Notes under the pieces: model-generated
Told to the model about the DNA's origin: nothing
Seen by the model: only the letters and a program-made list of their open reading frames with translations
The model's database searches: none
Source: Dendrophyllia cribrosa
Lineage: Eukaryota > Cnidaria > Anthozoa > Scleractinia > Dendrophylliidae
Assembly (NCBI GenBank): GCA_024195265.1
Contig: JAJLRJ010000004.1
Coordinates: forward strand, 42,228,488 to 42,292,487
Direction of reading: 5' to 3'
Length of the DNA: 64,000 bases
Made by a program: the position numbers and the translations under genes
In this document: positions 1 through 12,041 of the stretch, piece after piece
How positions within the stretch are numbered: the first letter of the stretch is position 1
Layout: each line of letters opens with the position of its first letter

Positions 1-519
1 TCTTTACAGTATTATTTACCTGCAATGAACTTAATAAAATTGAATTGAATTTAGGGAACATATTGGTGAAGTCCAAAAGCTTGCAAGAAAGACTAATATT
101 TTCCTATTAGAGACCAAACAAGCTCATTCAATAAAGGTTTTTACTATGGCTCTTCCTTAAATTTGCCAACAACATGTTACATTATTTTATTGGTATTGGC
201 AAAAGTGTGCATTACAAGGATGAAAGTCAATTACAACCATATTTTTTTTGCACTATTTCACAAAAGTCTTGCCAAAATTGTAGGCTGGCAGACACAGTCC
301 CCTTATAAACATTTTTTTTTACTAACACAATCCTGTGAAATTAGTTTGTGACCAGTCCATCTTAGCAGTGTGTATGGAAAAATTTGGCCTGTTCAGGAAC
401 CAATCAGAATGCTCCATTTCATTGTGAATCAGTTCAGTCATGAAATAAGACAGAATATTGTGAACACTACAACTCAAGAATTATTTCTGAATTTGAACAA
501 TATTTTTAATGGTCCATAG
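1..519. other. Intron sequence upstream of the first visible convertase exon
   Basis: AT-rich sequence. The first 55 bases end in AATTGAATTG-type repeats like a retrotransposon tail. No exon resembling copy 2 exon 5 is seen. Confidence 0.6.
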
Positions 520-3500
520 CCATGGAACACGCTGCGCAGGTGAAGTGGCTGCCATAGCAAATAACAGCATCTGTGGTACAGGAGTAGCTTATTCAGCGCA
601 TGTTGGAGGTACGGTATGATTAAACAAAACAGAACACCAGCCCTTCTTTTACAGTTTTATAAAGCCTTGTCCCTGATACTGGGCTCTGTGGTTTCTCTAA
701 GTTATGGCCACAAATTCAAACGAATTAAATTGTACTGAGTGGAAAATTATCACCTGCATCAGAAAAAAAACCTTCTCTTTCTATTTTTTTCAAATTTATT
801 GTTGATCCAGAGACCACGCCCATATTACAAGATTTTGGTCCTATTTAGTTTTTTTATATTTCAACAAGCATCCCCATCACTTTTATATGTGAGCCCCCCC
901 CCCCCCCCTTCTTCTTCCAAGCAATAACTTATCCCACAAAATGTAACGCTCGGCTTAAAAGTCGAAGGGCTTCTTGCATGTATTAGTTCAAAAAACTCAT
1001 TCAACTTGCTCTAATAAATTATATATAAATCAACAACTAAAGTCTATAAGCATAAGTCTTCAGAGCTTATCCTGCAAAGAACATAGGATTCATTCCCACA
1101 AACCTATCCTAGACGCTTTAAGTCCCAACTTTAAAGTTACAGGGGCTTCTTTTAGTTCAAAGTTTTTTAATCGATCACACCACGTTTGATACCCACTTTG
1201 GTCATGTCTTCGCGGCACTCGTTCATTGTAGATGCGACCGACGGTACTACAATTTGGCTCTATCACATGTCATTCGGTAACAGCTGTTCAAATGAAGTTT
1301 TATTTTGTATCTTTTATCTTTATTATTTTCGTGGGGTACCTGGAAAGTAGCTCTTAAGCTAAGCGTACTGACCACGTCAAATAAAGGATTGATTGATTGA
1401 TTGATTGATTATGTACCATATTCATTGCATATTCATTGCAGGTGTTCGTATGTTGGATGGCAAAGCTACAGATGCACTCGAGGCCAGCTCACTGGGATTT
1501 CAGCTGCAATATGTTGACATATTTAGCAACTGCTGGGGGCCAAAGGATGATGGTAAAACGTTTGGCAAGCCCGGTCCTTTAGCAGCCAAGTCACTGAAAC
1601 GGGGAGCTGAGATGGTAAATATGGCAAATTATTTCATGCGCGAAAGATTCAAAGTTGATTCTGGGTCAAAAGAGATCGAGATTTTAATATCTTGTTTTCG
1701 TTGGACTGTCAACTCTCGTGTGCCTTTAAAAAGTCTTGGAACTCTTGTTAACTGTTTAGTCAATACAAGATTTATATGAATGTATTACACTCATTACACG
1801 TCTGTTGTATATTTCAACCTTGTAAGATGAAATATGCCATTTCTGCTTCATAATGCAGGGAAAAAGGCGTATCTGCGAGTCTAAAACTTTAAACTTTTCT
1901 GGAGAAGAATGTTCCAGACCCCACTAATGACAAACCTTTCAGGCAATGTAAAATAAAAATACTGAGCTGCCAACCTGTAGAAAACAACAAAAAACACTTT
2001 ATCATATGTGACCCGTACGACCCTGCGAGCCTTTTCGTTGCAAAACCATTGATGAAAGTCCCGTATGAGGACTACCGTACGCATTTAACCGAGTGGAGCC
2101 GGTAAAAGTTGTATGGCCCTACTACAAAAGCGTACGGCCTCGCGTGTTTAAATTTTAAGCAATTTTGTCTCCATGGTCTTATTATAAATTGCTTATTGAC
2201 TAAGTTGAACGGGCCGGATGAGAAAATATTTGGCTCTCGGTCGTGACTTCGAGCCAAATATTTAAGTATCACTATTTCAAATCACATTTCTCTTCATTTA
2301 TCTTATGCACAATTAAGGGCTGTACTCCATGGAACTTCCTATTTCCCCCCTATTTTATTATTCAAAATTTTCCTATTTTCTTTATCGTCCAATCTGCTTG
2401 ACATCCTGCCTTAATTAGAAACCACACAACTAAGACTTGCGTACCCATTTTTTTCTGCAGGGTCGCGGAGGTAAAGGTAATATCTATGTGTGGGCGACTG
2501 GTAATGGTGGTCTGACAGATGACGACTGTAACTGTGACGGCTACACCACAAGTATATACACAGTATCTATTGGTTGCATTGGTGATCATGGTCTGTCTGC
2601 TTACTACACTGAGCTGTGCTCGTCTACTCTAGCAGTGACTTTCAATGGAGGTGCTCATCGAGAAAAAGAAGAAAACAAAATGGTATTTTACACGCTCCCT
2701 TTTGCAGTTACTTCACCTCGTGTATGAACTACGAAGCGAAGTAACTTCAGTAGGGGGCAAAGTAACTTCAGTAGGGGGCAAAGAAACTTAAGTAGGGTGG
2801 CAAAGTAACTTCAGTAGGGGGCAAAGTAACTTCACTTTGTGAGTAGGGGGCAAAGAAACTTCAGTGGGGGGCAAAGTAACTTCAGTAGGGGGCAAAAAAC
2901 GTCAGTAGAGGGCAAAGAAACTTCAGTAGGGGGCAAAGTATCTAAAGTAGGGGGGCAAAGTAACTTCAGTAGGGGGCAAAGTAACTTCGGTAGGGGGCAA
3001 AGAAACTTCAGTAGGGGGCAAAGAAACTTCAGTAGGGGGCAAAGTAACTTCAGTATGGGGCAAAGTAACTTCAGTATGGGGCAAAATAACTAAAGTAGGG
3101 GGCAAAGTAACTTCAGTACGGGACTAAGAAACTACGGAAGGGATGCAACATTTTTTGCGGGGCGCTCTAACTTGGTTCGAAATGACTTACCCTGCTAGCA
3201 GATACACACAGCGAAGCTTGTTTTTCATTTTCTTGTCGTCAGCATTTCACAGTCTTTACGCGGCTATCTTTGTCTTATTTGTCAGTGTCTGTTTTTGCGG
3301 TCGTAAAGTGAAATTTCTCATTTTCGTTTAGGTGTTCTTTCACATGGCACCGAGCATAGGGCTGCTTAATTAAGCGACCGTATGTCTGTAAGAAGCCTGT
3401 TACAGGCGTTAAGATTGCGGGGGCGGAGAGTTGCTAAAATCTGGCGCGCGAAGGAGCAGGAAAACGAGGGGAGACTGGGGAGAGGTAGCGCCTCGCTCTC

Positions 3501-6500
3501 TTTCGTGCTTATTCCCCTCTGTCAGCACAACTTAAGGTCCTTATGCAACAGCGACGGCAGCGAGAACGGCACAAAACGAACGGTTTAATGAGCAAAACCA
3601 GTGCCTTTGCACATTAGTTTTACATTTTGGTACATTTCTTTGCCGTTCCCTGCAAAACAACAACGCCAAATGATCAAATTATAGGTTTCGTGGAGAACGT
3701 GAAGACACGACGGTTAATTTTTCTTTCATTTGAACTTAAAAGCCAGGCCTTACAAATGCAGCTCTTAGACAATCCAGTTCATTTAGACTAACTAAAAAAA
3801 TTGGAACAATCGCAAAGTAGTTTAAAATAGCGCGAACCTTTCTTCAAGTGACGTTTTCCTTGGCGTTGCCGTCGTCTTTGCTTAAGCTCCCTATTTTTCC
3901 TTCGCGCGCCACCGATCCTTGGCTTTCCAATATCTGAACGCCTGGAACAGGCTATCTGTAAGGTGTCATTATTTTCTTTTTAGATCACAACTGATCTTCA
4001 TCATCAATGTACGGAGCAGTTCAAGGGCACCTCATCTGCCGCTCCACTAGCAGCAGGAATGATTGCCCTTGTGTTAGAAGCTAAGTAAGTAACATTTTCA
4101 CACTGACTTTGACGCCTTGTTGAAGCTATTTATAACACTAGAGCTTGACTGCCTTCCTTCTCGCGTGTAGTCAACGTCTTTATCGCGTGTGACTCGCCTT
4201 TTAAAAATCCAGCTGGGAAATCCTGAGCCGGGTTAAGCCACTCATGGAACGTCGTTAATACGGACACCCAAGGGGCAGATCAAGATGTCCATATTATAGA
4301 GGTGTATGTATCATGGAGGTGTCCGTATTATGAAGTTATTCCTATTATAGAGTGTACATATTATGGAGGTGTCCGCATTATAGAGGTGTCCAAATTATTG
4401 AGATAGGGATTGTATGAACTGTCAATAATAGAAAGAATAAGCGAAATGTCCGTAATGAGAGGTTCGACTGTATGTAGGTCACGTTTTAACTTTTTACAGC
4501 TTTCGCGTTTGTTCGCGTTTTTAACCTTTTGAGCTAATTAAAACTCGAACATTTACCCCTTGACTGGCTGACAAGTTTGAAAACCAGCAAAAAATAAAAT
4601 TATCAAGCTGCGTTTTACTGTTGTAAAAATGTTAGTCTGTTTAGGTAACATGCAGAGAAAATCAAAGCATTGCATAAAAAATGTATCTTATTTTCAGTAA
4701 CAAAGTCACTTGGAGAGACGTACAGCATATCATTGTCAGAACAGCCAAGCTGACGAGTCCTGTAGATGATGGTTGGAGAACAAACGGGGCTGGTTTTCAT
4801 TTTAATCACAAGTTCGGTTTCGGCCGCCTTGATGCTGATGCTATGGTGGAAATGGCCAAATCATGGACCCCTGTTCTTCCGCAGAGAATCTGTACAGGAG
4901 CGGCAAGTATAGAAGAACGGTGAGGGCCTCCATGTTTCTGTCATGTCTTTTAGTTAGTCAGCTTTCAAAAGCTAAAAGTCGCATTGGCATGGTCTTATCT
5001 TGTGGCTCGGATGACCACGTAGAATTGGCGGTCCCGTCTCCGTTGGGGACGTCAAAGAACCACTGATGACGTAGCAAAACCCTGGCTGTGACCACCCTCA
5101 GTGCCATACATTGTTCATGGGTGGGGTGGAGGAGATAAGATCAACAATGGACCGATAACGGCTGCCTGAGGCGCCTTCATAAGCTGATGTCTGATTTCAT
5201 TCTCATAAGTGTATGTAAAGCGCCTTGAGACATGTGATATGTGGGTTATATAAGTCTCTTTTTTTAAGAGCTGCTATACTAGTCCACTGAAATTGCTACT
5301 AAGTGTCTTTGGCTAGGACATTTTTTGGTGTTGCGGAAACTATTGTTGGTTAGCTATTCTTTTGTGTTGTGGTGTGGGTAATAGTGACTTTTTAAATCTT
5401 TTGTTTTACGTCATTTGGAGATCGCAACATCCGCCACACCAAGAAACTGCCTTGACTGGGGATGACCAAGATGGATTGCAACTCAAAAATGTTGAGCCAA
5501 GGGTTTCTAGTTCTTTCCTTGTGTTTTGGGAAAATCGCTGAAAAATATTAAGATTTGCTAATTCTTTGCTGTATTTCGTTTGGTTTTAAAGGAGTACTTC
5601 GTGTTTGAGCAAGGGTATTTGCCTGTAATTTGAACCATCCCCACCCCGCACCAAAAAAAAAAATTACAATAATGTAAAATCCCCGTAACAGTCCTTTTAA
5701 AGAGGCTTGGCCATCAGCCAATGGTTTGCACTTCTAAAGAAATAAAGCTACCTGTAGAAGTCTGATGGTAGGCAGGGCTGTCATTAAGATTTGAGGCAGG
5801 CGTTGCTCTGATCTTAACACCCGTAACAATCTTGTTGCTTTGTCGTTCAATTTAACCTATGACAGGCAAGATCACCCGTAACATCAAGGTCTCATCAAGT
5901 GCACTCACCCGTAACAGATGCTATGGTGATGGCCCTTAATGACAGCCCTGGTAGGGGTTACCCGTATAAGCCGCTCACCTCAACACCTTTTCAGTACGAA
6001 CGTGTTACTTATGTTACTAATCTTCCTCAGAGATGTTCCTTCGGGAGGCGCACTGGAATTATCCATACCCACCAAAGCCTGCATGGGGACTGTGGCCGAG
6101 ATTAACAAACTCGAACACGTGGTGCTGACCATCAGCTTCATTCACCGGCGGCGCGGTGACGTCAGCATTCTATTGATGTCGCCATCCGGAACAAAGAACG
6201 AGATGCTCTCCACTCGTCACTATGACGACTCTAAGGAAGGGCTTGATAACTGGGGCTTTATGACTGTGCACACCTGGGGTGAGTAATGTATATCGAGGTT
6301 ATTTCATACTAAACGTTTGTTACCACCCTGTACAGCATAAGAAACACTATCACAGGAAAGTACTGCTTAATAGCTTTCGTTTGAATGGTCAGACTTTAGG
6401 ATTTCATCCACAGACTTACAAGTAAGAACCACCTTGTGCAGCATAATAAACAGCACCACAGGAAAGTACTGCTCAATAGCTTTCGTCTGAATGGTCACAC

Positions 6501-8463
6501 ATTAGAATTTCATCCACAGACGCAAAAGTTAGAAACACCATTTACAGCATAATAAACAGTACCGCAGGAAAGTACTGCTCAATGGCTTTCATTTGAATGG
6601 TCACACTTAAGGACTTCGTACACAGACTCACAAGTCAAAACGACTCTGTACAGCATCATAAACAGTGCCTTAGAAAAGTATTGCACAGAAGCTTTCATTT
6701 GAATGGTCTCACTAGTAAGTCCACAGGTAGCCCACAGTCTGATCATAAACAACACCACAGGAAAATACTGCTCAATAATTCCCACACTGTAGCCAAATTT
6801 CGGGGTGTTTCTTGGTGATGCAGAAACTATTGTTGGGTAGCTTTTGTGTTGTGGTGTGGGTATTGATTAGTGTCTTTTGTATCTTTTGTTTTACTCATTC
6901 GGTAATCGCAACAGAAACTGCGGGATTTCGTTCAAAGGTTCAAAAGGTAGAACCCGTTTACCCTATTCAAAGATTTTCCCTGGCAGAGAAATCCGAGTCA
7001 AATCACATGAACTAAAATCGTACTTTATGTTTATCAAGGAGAGAATCCTCGCGGTTTCTGGCAGCTGAAGATAATCGACAACCCGCTGAACGAGATTGGT
7101 GACCGAGTGCTGAATGGTTATGGGACCCTACACCTTGACACCAGCAAACAGGATACTGACGTGGAGGACTTGGAGGAACAAGTTATAGACGATCAAACCA
7201 AACAGCAACAGACCAGAGTACAGCAGTTGAAGTTACAGGTATCGTGTTAAGGCTTGTTTTCACTTGCCATGTAAGCATATTAGAGCGGTTTTTTATTGAG
7301 TGTGCTAAAAACAAAACCAAAGTAATTGAAACAGAAGCAGACAATCCAATGAACCAATCAGAGCTCTAAGCAAATAAATGTCGCCGGCGCCAAGCGCGGG
7401 AAACCGCTTGCGCGTAAGTCACAATTGGTTTTGGTTTTACTTCTGATTGGTTGATAAAGTGGCACAAGATTTTTTAGCCAATCACAAAGAGTGGCAATGC
7501 AAAACCAAAGCAATTGTGAAATTACTTTTTACACTCAATTAAAAACGCTCTATACTGTAAACGAAGAGTGCAAAAAATAGACATGAGACGTCTTCATGCA
7601 GACTATTAATATGTTGCGTCCAGACTCTGGTCTTTTCTCCGTCATTTAAAAATATCGGTTTTTGTTTGAGGTGTTTCACTTACTTACTTGCACATCTCTC
7701 CTTGTGGGTGAAATTTTAAGTGTAGGATGGGCGCTATTTAGAATGAAACACTTAATTTTAAAACTTCGTTTTCTCTCGACAGAATGACCATATAGACTTC
7801 CCTTATCCACCGGGCGTCAGGCGAGACCACGTCCGGCATCAAAACACCTCAGAAATGAGCGAGCAAAGTGTGGTTGATGATCTTTACAACCTCACAGAAA
7901 GCGACGTAGCGAGCACCACAGAATACGTGTACGATAGAAGCCGAATCGCTTATCCCGAGGGTTCGGGAAGTGGGGAGATATCTGCGAGTGCCGAGGGATA
8001 CCCGAGGGATAACTTGAATGCCGATGGGTCTGCTAGTGGGGACAACGACGACGACCTTGACGACATCGAGGACATGGAAGATAAAGAACGCGACAGTATT
8101 TCATATCCCGAGGGATCGGGCAGTGGCGGGATATCCCGCGAGGAACTACCCGATGACGAAGAGGATCTCAACGCTGGTAGTAGTGACGATTTCGAAGATG
8201 AGATCTTAAAGAAATCAGTGCTTAAGAAAACGAAATCTAAACCTGTAAGGAAAAAGACACCACCTGTAGCCAAGAAAAGCGTTGTAGTTGATAATAACTC
8301 AAATGACATCAAGAAAAAGGTGCAAGTAGCAGCGGAAGAGACCGCTACACAACGTGTTCAAGTAAACGCGGGCTACGAAAATCCCGAAATCCCGTGTTTG
8401 GGGTCCGGGTGCTCGGGCGTTCTTTTAAAATGGGTGCTGACATTTTATGGAACTGAAAATTAA
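520..8463 (+). CDS. Proprotein convertase (furin/PC type), copy 1, 5' partial
   Basis: Secretory-pathway subtilisin-like protease that would cut proproteins after basic residues. Exons read from splice sites: 520-608, 1442-1614, 2461-2682, 3984-4084, 4698-4919, 6031-6278, 7039-7238, 7783-8463 (stop). The first visible exon carries the catalytic His ([11 protein letters not shown]). Exon 2461-2682 has the oxyanion Asn (WATGNGG) and exon 3984-4084 the catalytic Ser ([11 protein letters not shown]). The P domain starts in 6031-6278 (LEHV...RRGD) and its last strand ([11 protein letters not shown]) comes only at the very end, after about 220 acidic, low-complexity residues with YPEGSGSG repeats and a Lys-rich stretch. 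Exons for signal peptide, prodomain and catalytic Asp lie left of the window. Exon sizes 89, 173, 222, 101 and 222 match copy 2 exactly. Phrases such as AVTF-GG and [10 protein letters not shown] resemble PC7 as well as furin; the subtype is unresolved. No transmembrane or Cys-rich tail is seen, so a soluble enzyme is inferred. Confidence 0.9.
1190..1411 (+). mobile_element. Retrotransposon 3' tail with (GATT)n
   Basis: The sequence ends in AATAAAGGATTGATTGATT, a typical non-LTR 3' tail with a tetranucleotide run (1386-1411). It lies in the intron just before exon 1442-1614. Confidence 0.5.
2739..3130. repeat. 21-22-base minisatellite
   Basis: About 18 copies of a unit such as AGTAGGGGGCAAAGTAACTTC lie in the convertase copy 1 intron 2683-3983. 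Units vary by single bases. Both strands show open frames from the repeat (SRGQRNF or LPPTEVT), but these are by-products. Confidence 0.9.
3131..3983. other. Rest of the 2683-3983 intron
   Basis: GC-richer segment 3380-3590 without a convincing coding frame; nothing else recognised before the acceptor at 3983. Confidence 0.4.
4225..4480. mobile_element. pogo/Tigger-like MITE remnant
   Basis: Repeated TGTCCGTATTATAGAGG-type phrases end in GAGGTTCGACTGTA, like the mirrored ends of pogo-type elements. It lies in a copy 1 intron. Confidence 0.5.
5310..5455. mobile_element. Short MITE, family A
   Basis: Ends TTTTGGTGTTGCG and CACCAAGAAAC are inverted repeats; the interior includes TTGTGTTGTGGTGTGGGTA. 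Related copies at 6800-6925 and 39568-39690. Confidence 0.65.
5456..6030. other. Intron stretch with ACCCGTAAC repeats
   Basis: The phrase CCCGTAACA recurs at about 5682, 5820, 5876 and 5910; no exon or element is identified. Confidence 0.4.
6300..6800 (+). repeat. About 105-base tandem repeat, four units, in a copy 1-specific intron
   Basis: Units carry AGCATAATAAACAG, GGAAAGTACTGCTCAA, GAATGGTCACAC and TTTCATCCACAGAC, with starts near 6335, 6437, 6546 and 6652. The family recurs at 13790-14165, 16190-16470 (reverse), 30765-31025 and 32090-32290. Confidence 0.85.
6800..6925. mobile_element. Short MITE, family A, second copy
   Basis: Shares GAAACTATTGTTGG and TTGTGTTGTGGTGTGGGTA with 5310-5455; the right end is degraded. 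Confidence 0.6.
7280..7553. mobile_element. CCAAT-rich MITE, family B
   Basis: Ends TAGAGCGGTTTT and AAAAACGCTCTA are inverted repeats. The inside has several CCAAT/ATTGG boxes (AACCAATCAG, TGATTGGTTG) and a central GGCGCCAAGCGCGGGAAA. Related copies at about 8640, 21880, 22562 and 49957. Confidence 0.8.
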
Positions 8464-9349
8464 GAACATTTAGTCTAGAGATTTTTATCAATTTACCGGT
8501 TTTATAATTGAAATTCTCAAAATAGTCCGAAGGGTCTTCACTTGAAAGATCCCGATTCATATGGCAAATGCTTTGCCATTTCAACATGCATTAGACTTCG
8601 TGTTTTGGCCTTCTGGCACTCCACTGTGTCTCGTATGGTGACTGCCATAAAACCAAAACCAAACCGATCTCATCTAGCCAATCACAATGCAGACACCGCG
8701 AATGAACCAATCAGAACGCGAAGCAAAAAACATGCAACCTGCGCTAAGCGCGGGAAAATGCGTGGAAACAAGTGGTTTTAGTTTTGCTCCTGATTGGCTA
8801 AAACAACAATACTTTCTCAGAATGTTAAACCCTTTAACCCCATAGCTTTATCTTGACTCGTGTAGCATGGCTCTAACTTTTGTGAATGAGATATTTCGGT
8901 GTGACCATTCAAAGGAAAGCTTTTCAGCAGTACTTTTCAGTGGTACTGTTTGCTTTTTCAGCATTTTTCAAAATAAAATCTAGAATTTGCCCTTAATTTT
9001 GATTTTGGTTATTTCTGGGGGTGAAAGGGTTCAAGAGCATTAAAAGCGTTTAGTTTAATCTCGGAATCTCGGCAACCGCAAACTTCACAGTCTGTTATTA
9101 CTTCATAAGTTTTTGGATGCCTCACTTCATGAAAACGTTTCACTTTGGCAAAGAAAAGTCTCACCATATAAAACAAAATTTGTGTATACTCCACAAGTGA
9201 TTTCTTCCATAGGTAAAATAGATAATTGAACACTCAACTGGTAGCATGAATTTGATGAATTTATAGAAAAAAAATGTGTATAATTTGTAGTCCTTTTCGA
9301 TGTTTTCGTATCGCATGCTTGGGAATGATATTGTACCGTATTTCCCCCA
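8464..9349. other. Intergenic; family B MITE fragment and dispersed-repeat trace
   Basis: 8640-8830 is a family B fragment (AACCAATCAGAACG, CTAAGCGCGGGAAA). 8880-8960 carries a reversed trace of the 105-base repeat. Nothing else recognised. Confidence 0.6.
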
Positions 9350-9497
9350 TTGCCCTTTTCACTGCTTAAGTCAAAACGTTTAAGTTAAACTTATAAAACT
9401 TAAAAGTTTTGTTATATTGTAACTTTTAAGACTAGGAATGAAAATCATTCAAATGAAAGATTTTTAGTTGTACTTTCCTCTGCAGTGAAAAGGGCGA
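9350..9497. mobile_element. Palindromic MITE
   Basis: Ends GCCCTTTTCACTGC and GCAGTGAAAAGGGC are perfect inverted repeats; the interior is AT-rich. Confidence 0.7.
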
Positions 9498-10038
9498 GCA
9501 TTCCTTTGATATCGTAAAGGGAAAATAGTGTTAATTGTAGGCTTCTTTCGAAATCGCATTTGCATTGTATAGGATAAAAGCTGTTTCATTAACATTTTAA
9601 GGGGAATACAACGTCCAAATCCTCAACAAGGAAATACGGTCGCCTTGTTTGCGCAGGCCTGAAAGCTGTAACATCCGAGAACATAAATGGAAAGCTTAAA
9701 TGCATTATGGGTTGTACCCAGTCCACGTTCTCCAAATGACCAAAACGTCACATTCAGATGGGTTCAAAGCTGCGCTTTGTCGGGTTCCTTTTTCGCAAAG
9801 CTTCGTCGTTCATGGCCGTCATTTTGAAAGTGGAGCAAACCTGGTGGAAAATACGGTATTCGTGCGAAAATTTGAAGGATTTTGCTGTGCTGGGAAGGAA
9901 GCAATGACGTTTTCAAATATTTTTCATTTGTGTAGTTTGCGAAGAAATGGGTGGAAAGCCAAACGAAGCAAAAGCACGCTCCAGCACAGTTATATCCGTT
10001 ACATTTCATCGCTAAAACCTTTGGACAGATATCTTGTA
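9498..10038. other. Intergenic, nothing supported
   Basis: An open frame on each strand around 9700-10086 has no recognisable protein features. Confidence 0.4.
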
Positions 10039-10280
10039 CCCCATTCACACCAACGCTTAAACATGTTTAAATGTTGTTTAGTTTAAAACAGGTTTAGAAA
10101 AATACCTCCTAAACTCGCGTAATATTTGGAGTGAAATTATTACTAAAAGAAACTTTATTGACTTTATTACCATTCCCGGTAGTTTGAGTCATATACATTT
10201 CAAAACGTCCAAGATAGAGGCTAAAAACGTAGTTAAACTAAACAACATTTAAACATGTTTAACCGTTGGTGTGAATGGGG
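10039..10280. mobile_element. MITE with about 46-base inverted ends
   Basis: Starts CCCATTCACACCAACG and ends CGTTGGTGTGAATGGG; the pairing continues inward through TTAAACATGTTTAA and AACAACATTTAA. Confidence 0.82.
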
Positions 10281-10629
10281 CATTAGCTTGCAGACAGCTC
10301 TATAATTTGAACACATCTTCACGGACAGTTCATTCTATAACCTTTATATTAGATATCTTCATTAGTCCGACACTCGGGTCTGTTCATTCGGTGTGTGTAT
10401 TAATCAGGTTTCACTGTATAGTTATGTCTCTGCTATATTAATGACATCTTCGCCAGGTCAGTCAGCGTTTGATGTCACAATAAACACGCTTGTTTCTAAG
10501 AGGGGGTTGTCTTGTTTCATCTTTTACCTGAAGAAGACTTCGCTCTTTTTGGTCAAAACTATGCCTTATAAAAGGAGCCTGGCCTGGCCATTCTCACATT
10601 CAGTCGTGAATCAACCACTGAAGCATTAA

Positions 10630-11034
10630 AGTGCACCTAACCCTTAATTTTTTTTCTTTTAATCAACTCAATGTACGTTGAAAGTCGAATAGTAAAATAT
10701 TTCTTGTTTTTAACGTAATTAGATGACGTCAAATGAAGACTACCATTATTTCTACTTCAATTTACAATACGCAGTTCACAGCTTAAGGATAATCAATTTA
10801 AGAAATACTAAATAAAAACTGTTAATAGTCAATTGATTTGTAAAAAAAAAATGTTACTTGGAGGTGGAAACAAGTAGTTGTATAATAAACGAGTCTTGAT
10901 TTGACGTCATCTTATTAACATTTTGTAAATTCAAACCTCTATAATTCACTAACGCAATAAGTATTTAACTATTCAACTTTTCAACGTACATAGAGTTGAT
11001 TAAGCGAAAAAACAATTTTAGGGTTAGGTGCACT
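10630..11034. mobile_element. TTAA-type MITE, family C
   Basis: Ends AGTGCACCTAACCCT and AGGGTTAGGTGCACT. The left flank is TTAA and the right is TCAA. A second copy is at 18764-19161. Confidence 0.82.
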
Positions 11035-11307
11035 TCAACAACTGACAAACAACATGCGTCATTACTAAGACCATTGCTAACACAATTTGGAAAAACTTTA
11101 TGAAAGTTATATCAGAAGTCTTTATCACTTCTATTTCTTTTTTTGCTTAGGTAAAATCTTGGTTTATTGGATTTTTGATGCAAATCATATTTAAAGGAGG
11201 CGCAAGTTAACCACGTTTTGTGACTGAAAGACGCTTTAATTTGCATTTCACACCCAAAAGGTGTGAAATAGGGGAGGAGCTAAGCCTTTTATACCGGAAC
11301 TTCGTGT

Positions 11308-11792
11308 TTAAAGCCTGGTTTCCATACAACCGTAACTTCCCCGTAACTGCCGTAAGCCGAACCGGCGGTAGCACTGGGGCACACCGGCGGTAGTTCTATT
11401 TTTAATGGAAACATTCTGTTCCGGCATCTGGGATGACCGGCGGCACGATGTCCCCTGTGCCGGAAAGTTGAGTTGAGTTCAACCTTTCCCGGCTTTAATA
11501 CGGCACCGCAGGCTTGATAAAATTTTGATGGAAACACATGCCGGCGGGAACCGGCGACAACCCGGGGGAGTTACATTGTTTTTATGACATCACATGATTA
11601 GAACTGTCCAATCAAATCGCAGCCATTTCCGCGCTAAAAGCTTGTCACGGTCATGCGGTCACAAATGGAAACACACAACTCCGGCTGCCGGCGGTATGTA
11701 TACGGTAGCATCCCGGTCACTGCCGCAGTGCTACCGGGGGCTCGCTTACGGCAGTTACGGGGTAGTTACGGTTATATGGAAACCAGGCTTAA
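11308..11792. mobile_element. TTAA-type MITE, GC-rich
   Basis: Inverted ends AGCCTGGTTTCCATA and TATGGAAACCAGGC, continuing as GTAACTGCCGTAAGC and GCTTACGGCAGTTAC. TTAA at both borders; Cys/Gly-coding GC-rich frames inside are by-products. Confidence 0.8.
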
Positions 11793-12041
11793 GATTTGAT
11801 TAAGTACTTTTGTACTACACAAAAACAAATGAGAGGAAACTGTTATCACGTGATTCCTCGAAGAAAGAACAAACTATAATCAGATTTAGGCGATATTTGC
11901 AAAAAAAATAAATATAAAGGTCACTCTTTTTTTTTCAAGTTCAAATAAATTTTCATCTGGGCCATCCGCAGCCGAAGACATTTATTATTTCAGAGCACAA
12001 AAATAGTAGTAATTGTTAACAAGACTTGAGCATTATTTTCA

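Noticed and set aside
2839..3093. Repetitive frame SRGQRNFS
   Set aside because: Product of the intronic 21-22-base minisatellite; it lies within an intron defined by good splice sites.
2739..3130. CRISPR-like array
   Set aside because: No unique spacers between units, and the context is a eukaryotic intron.
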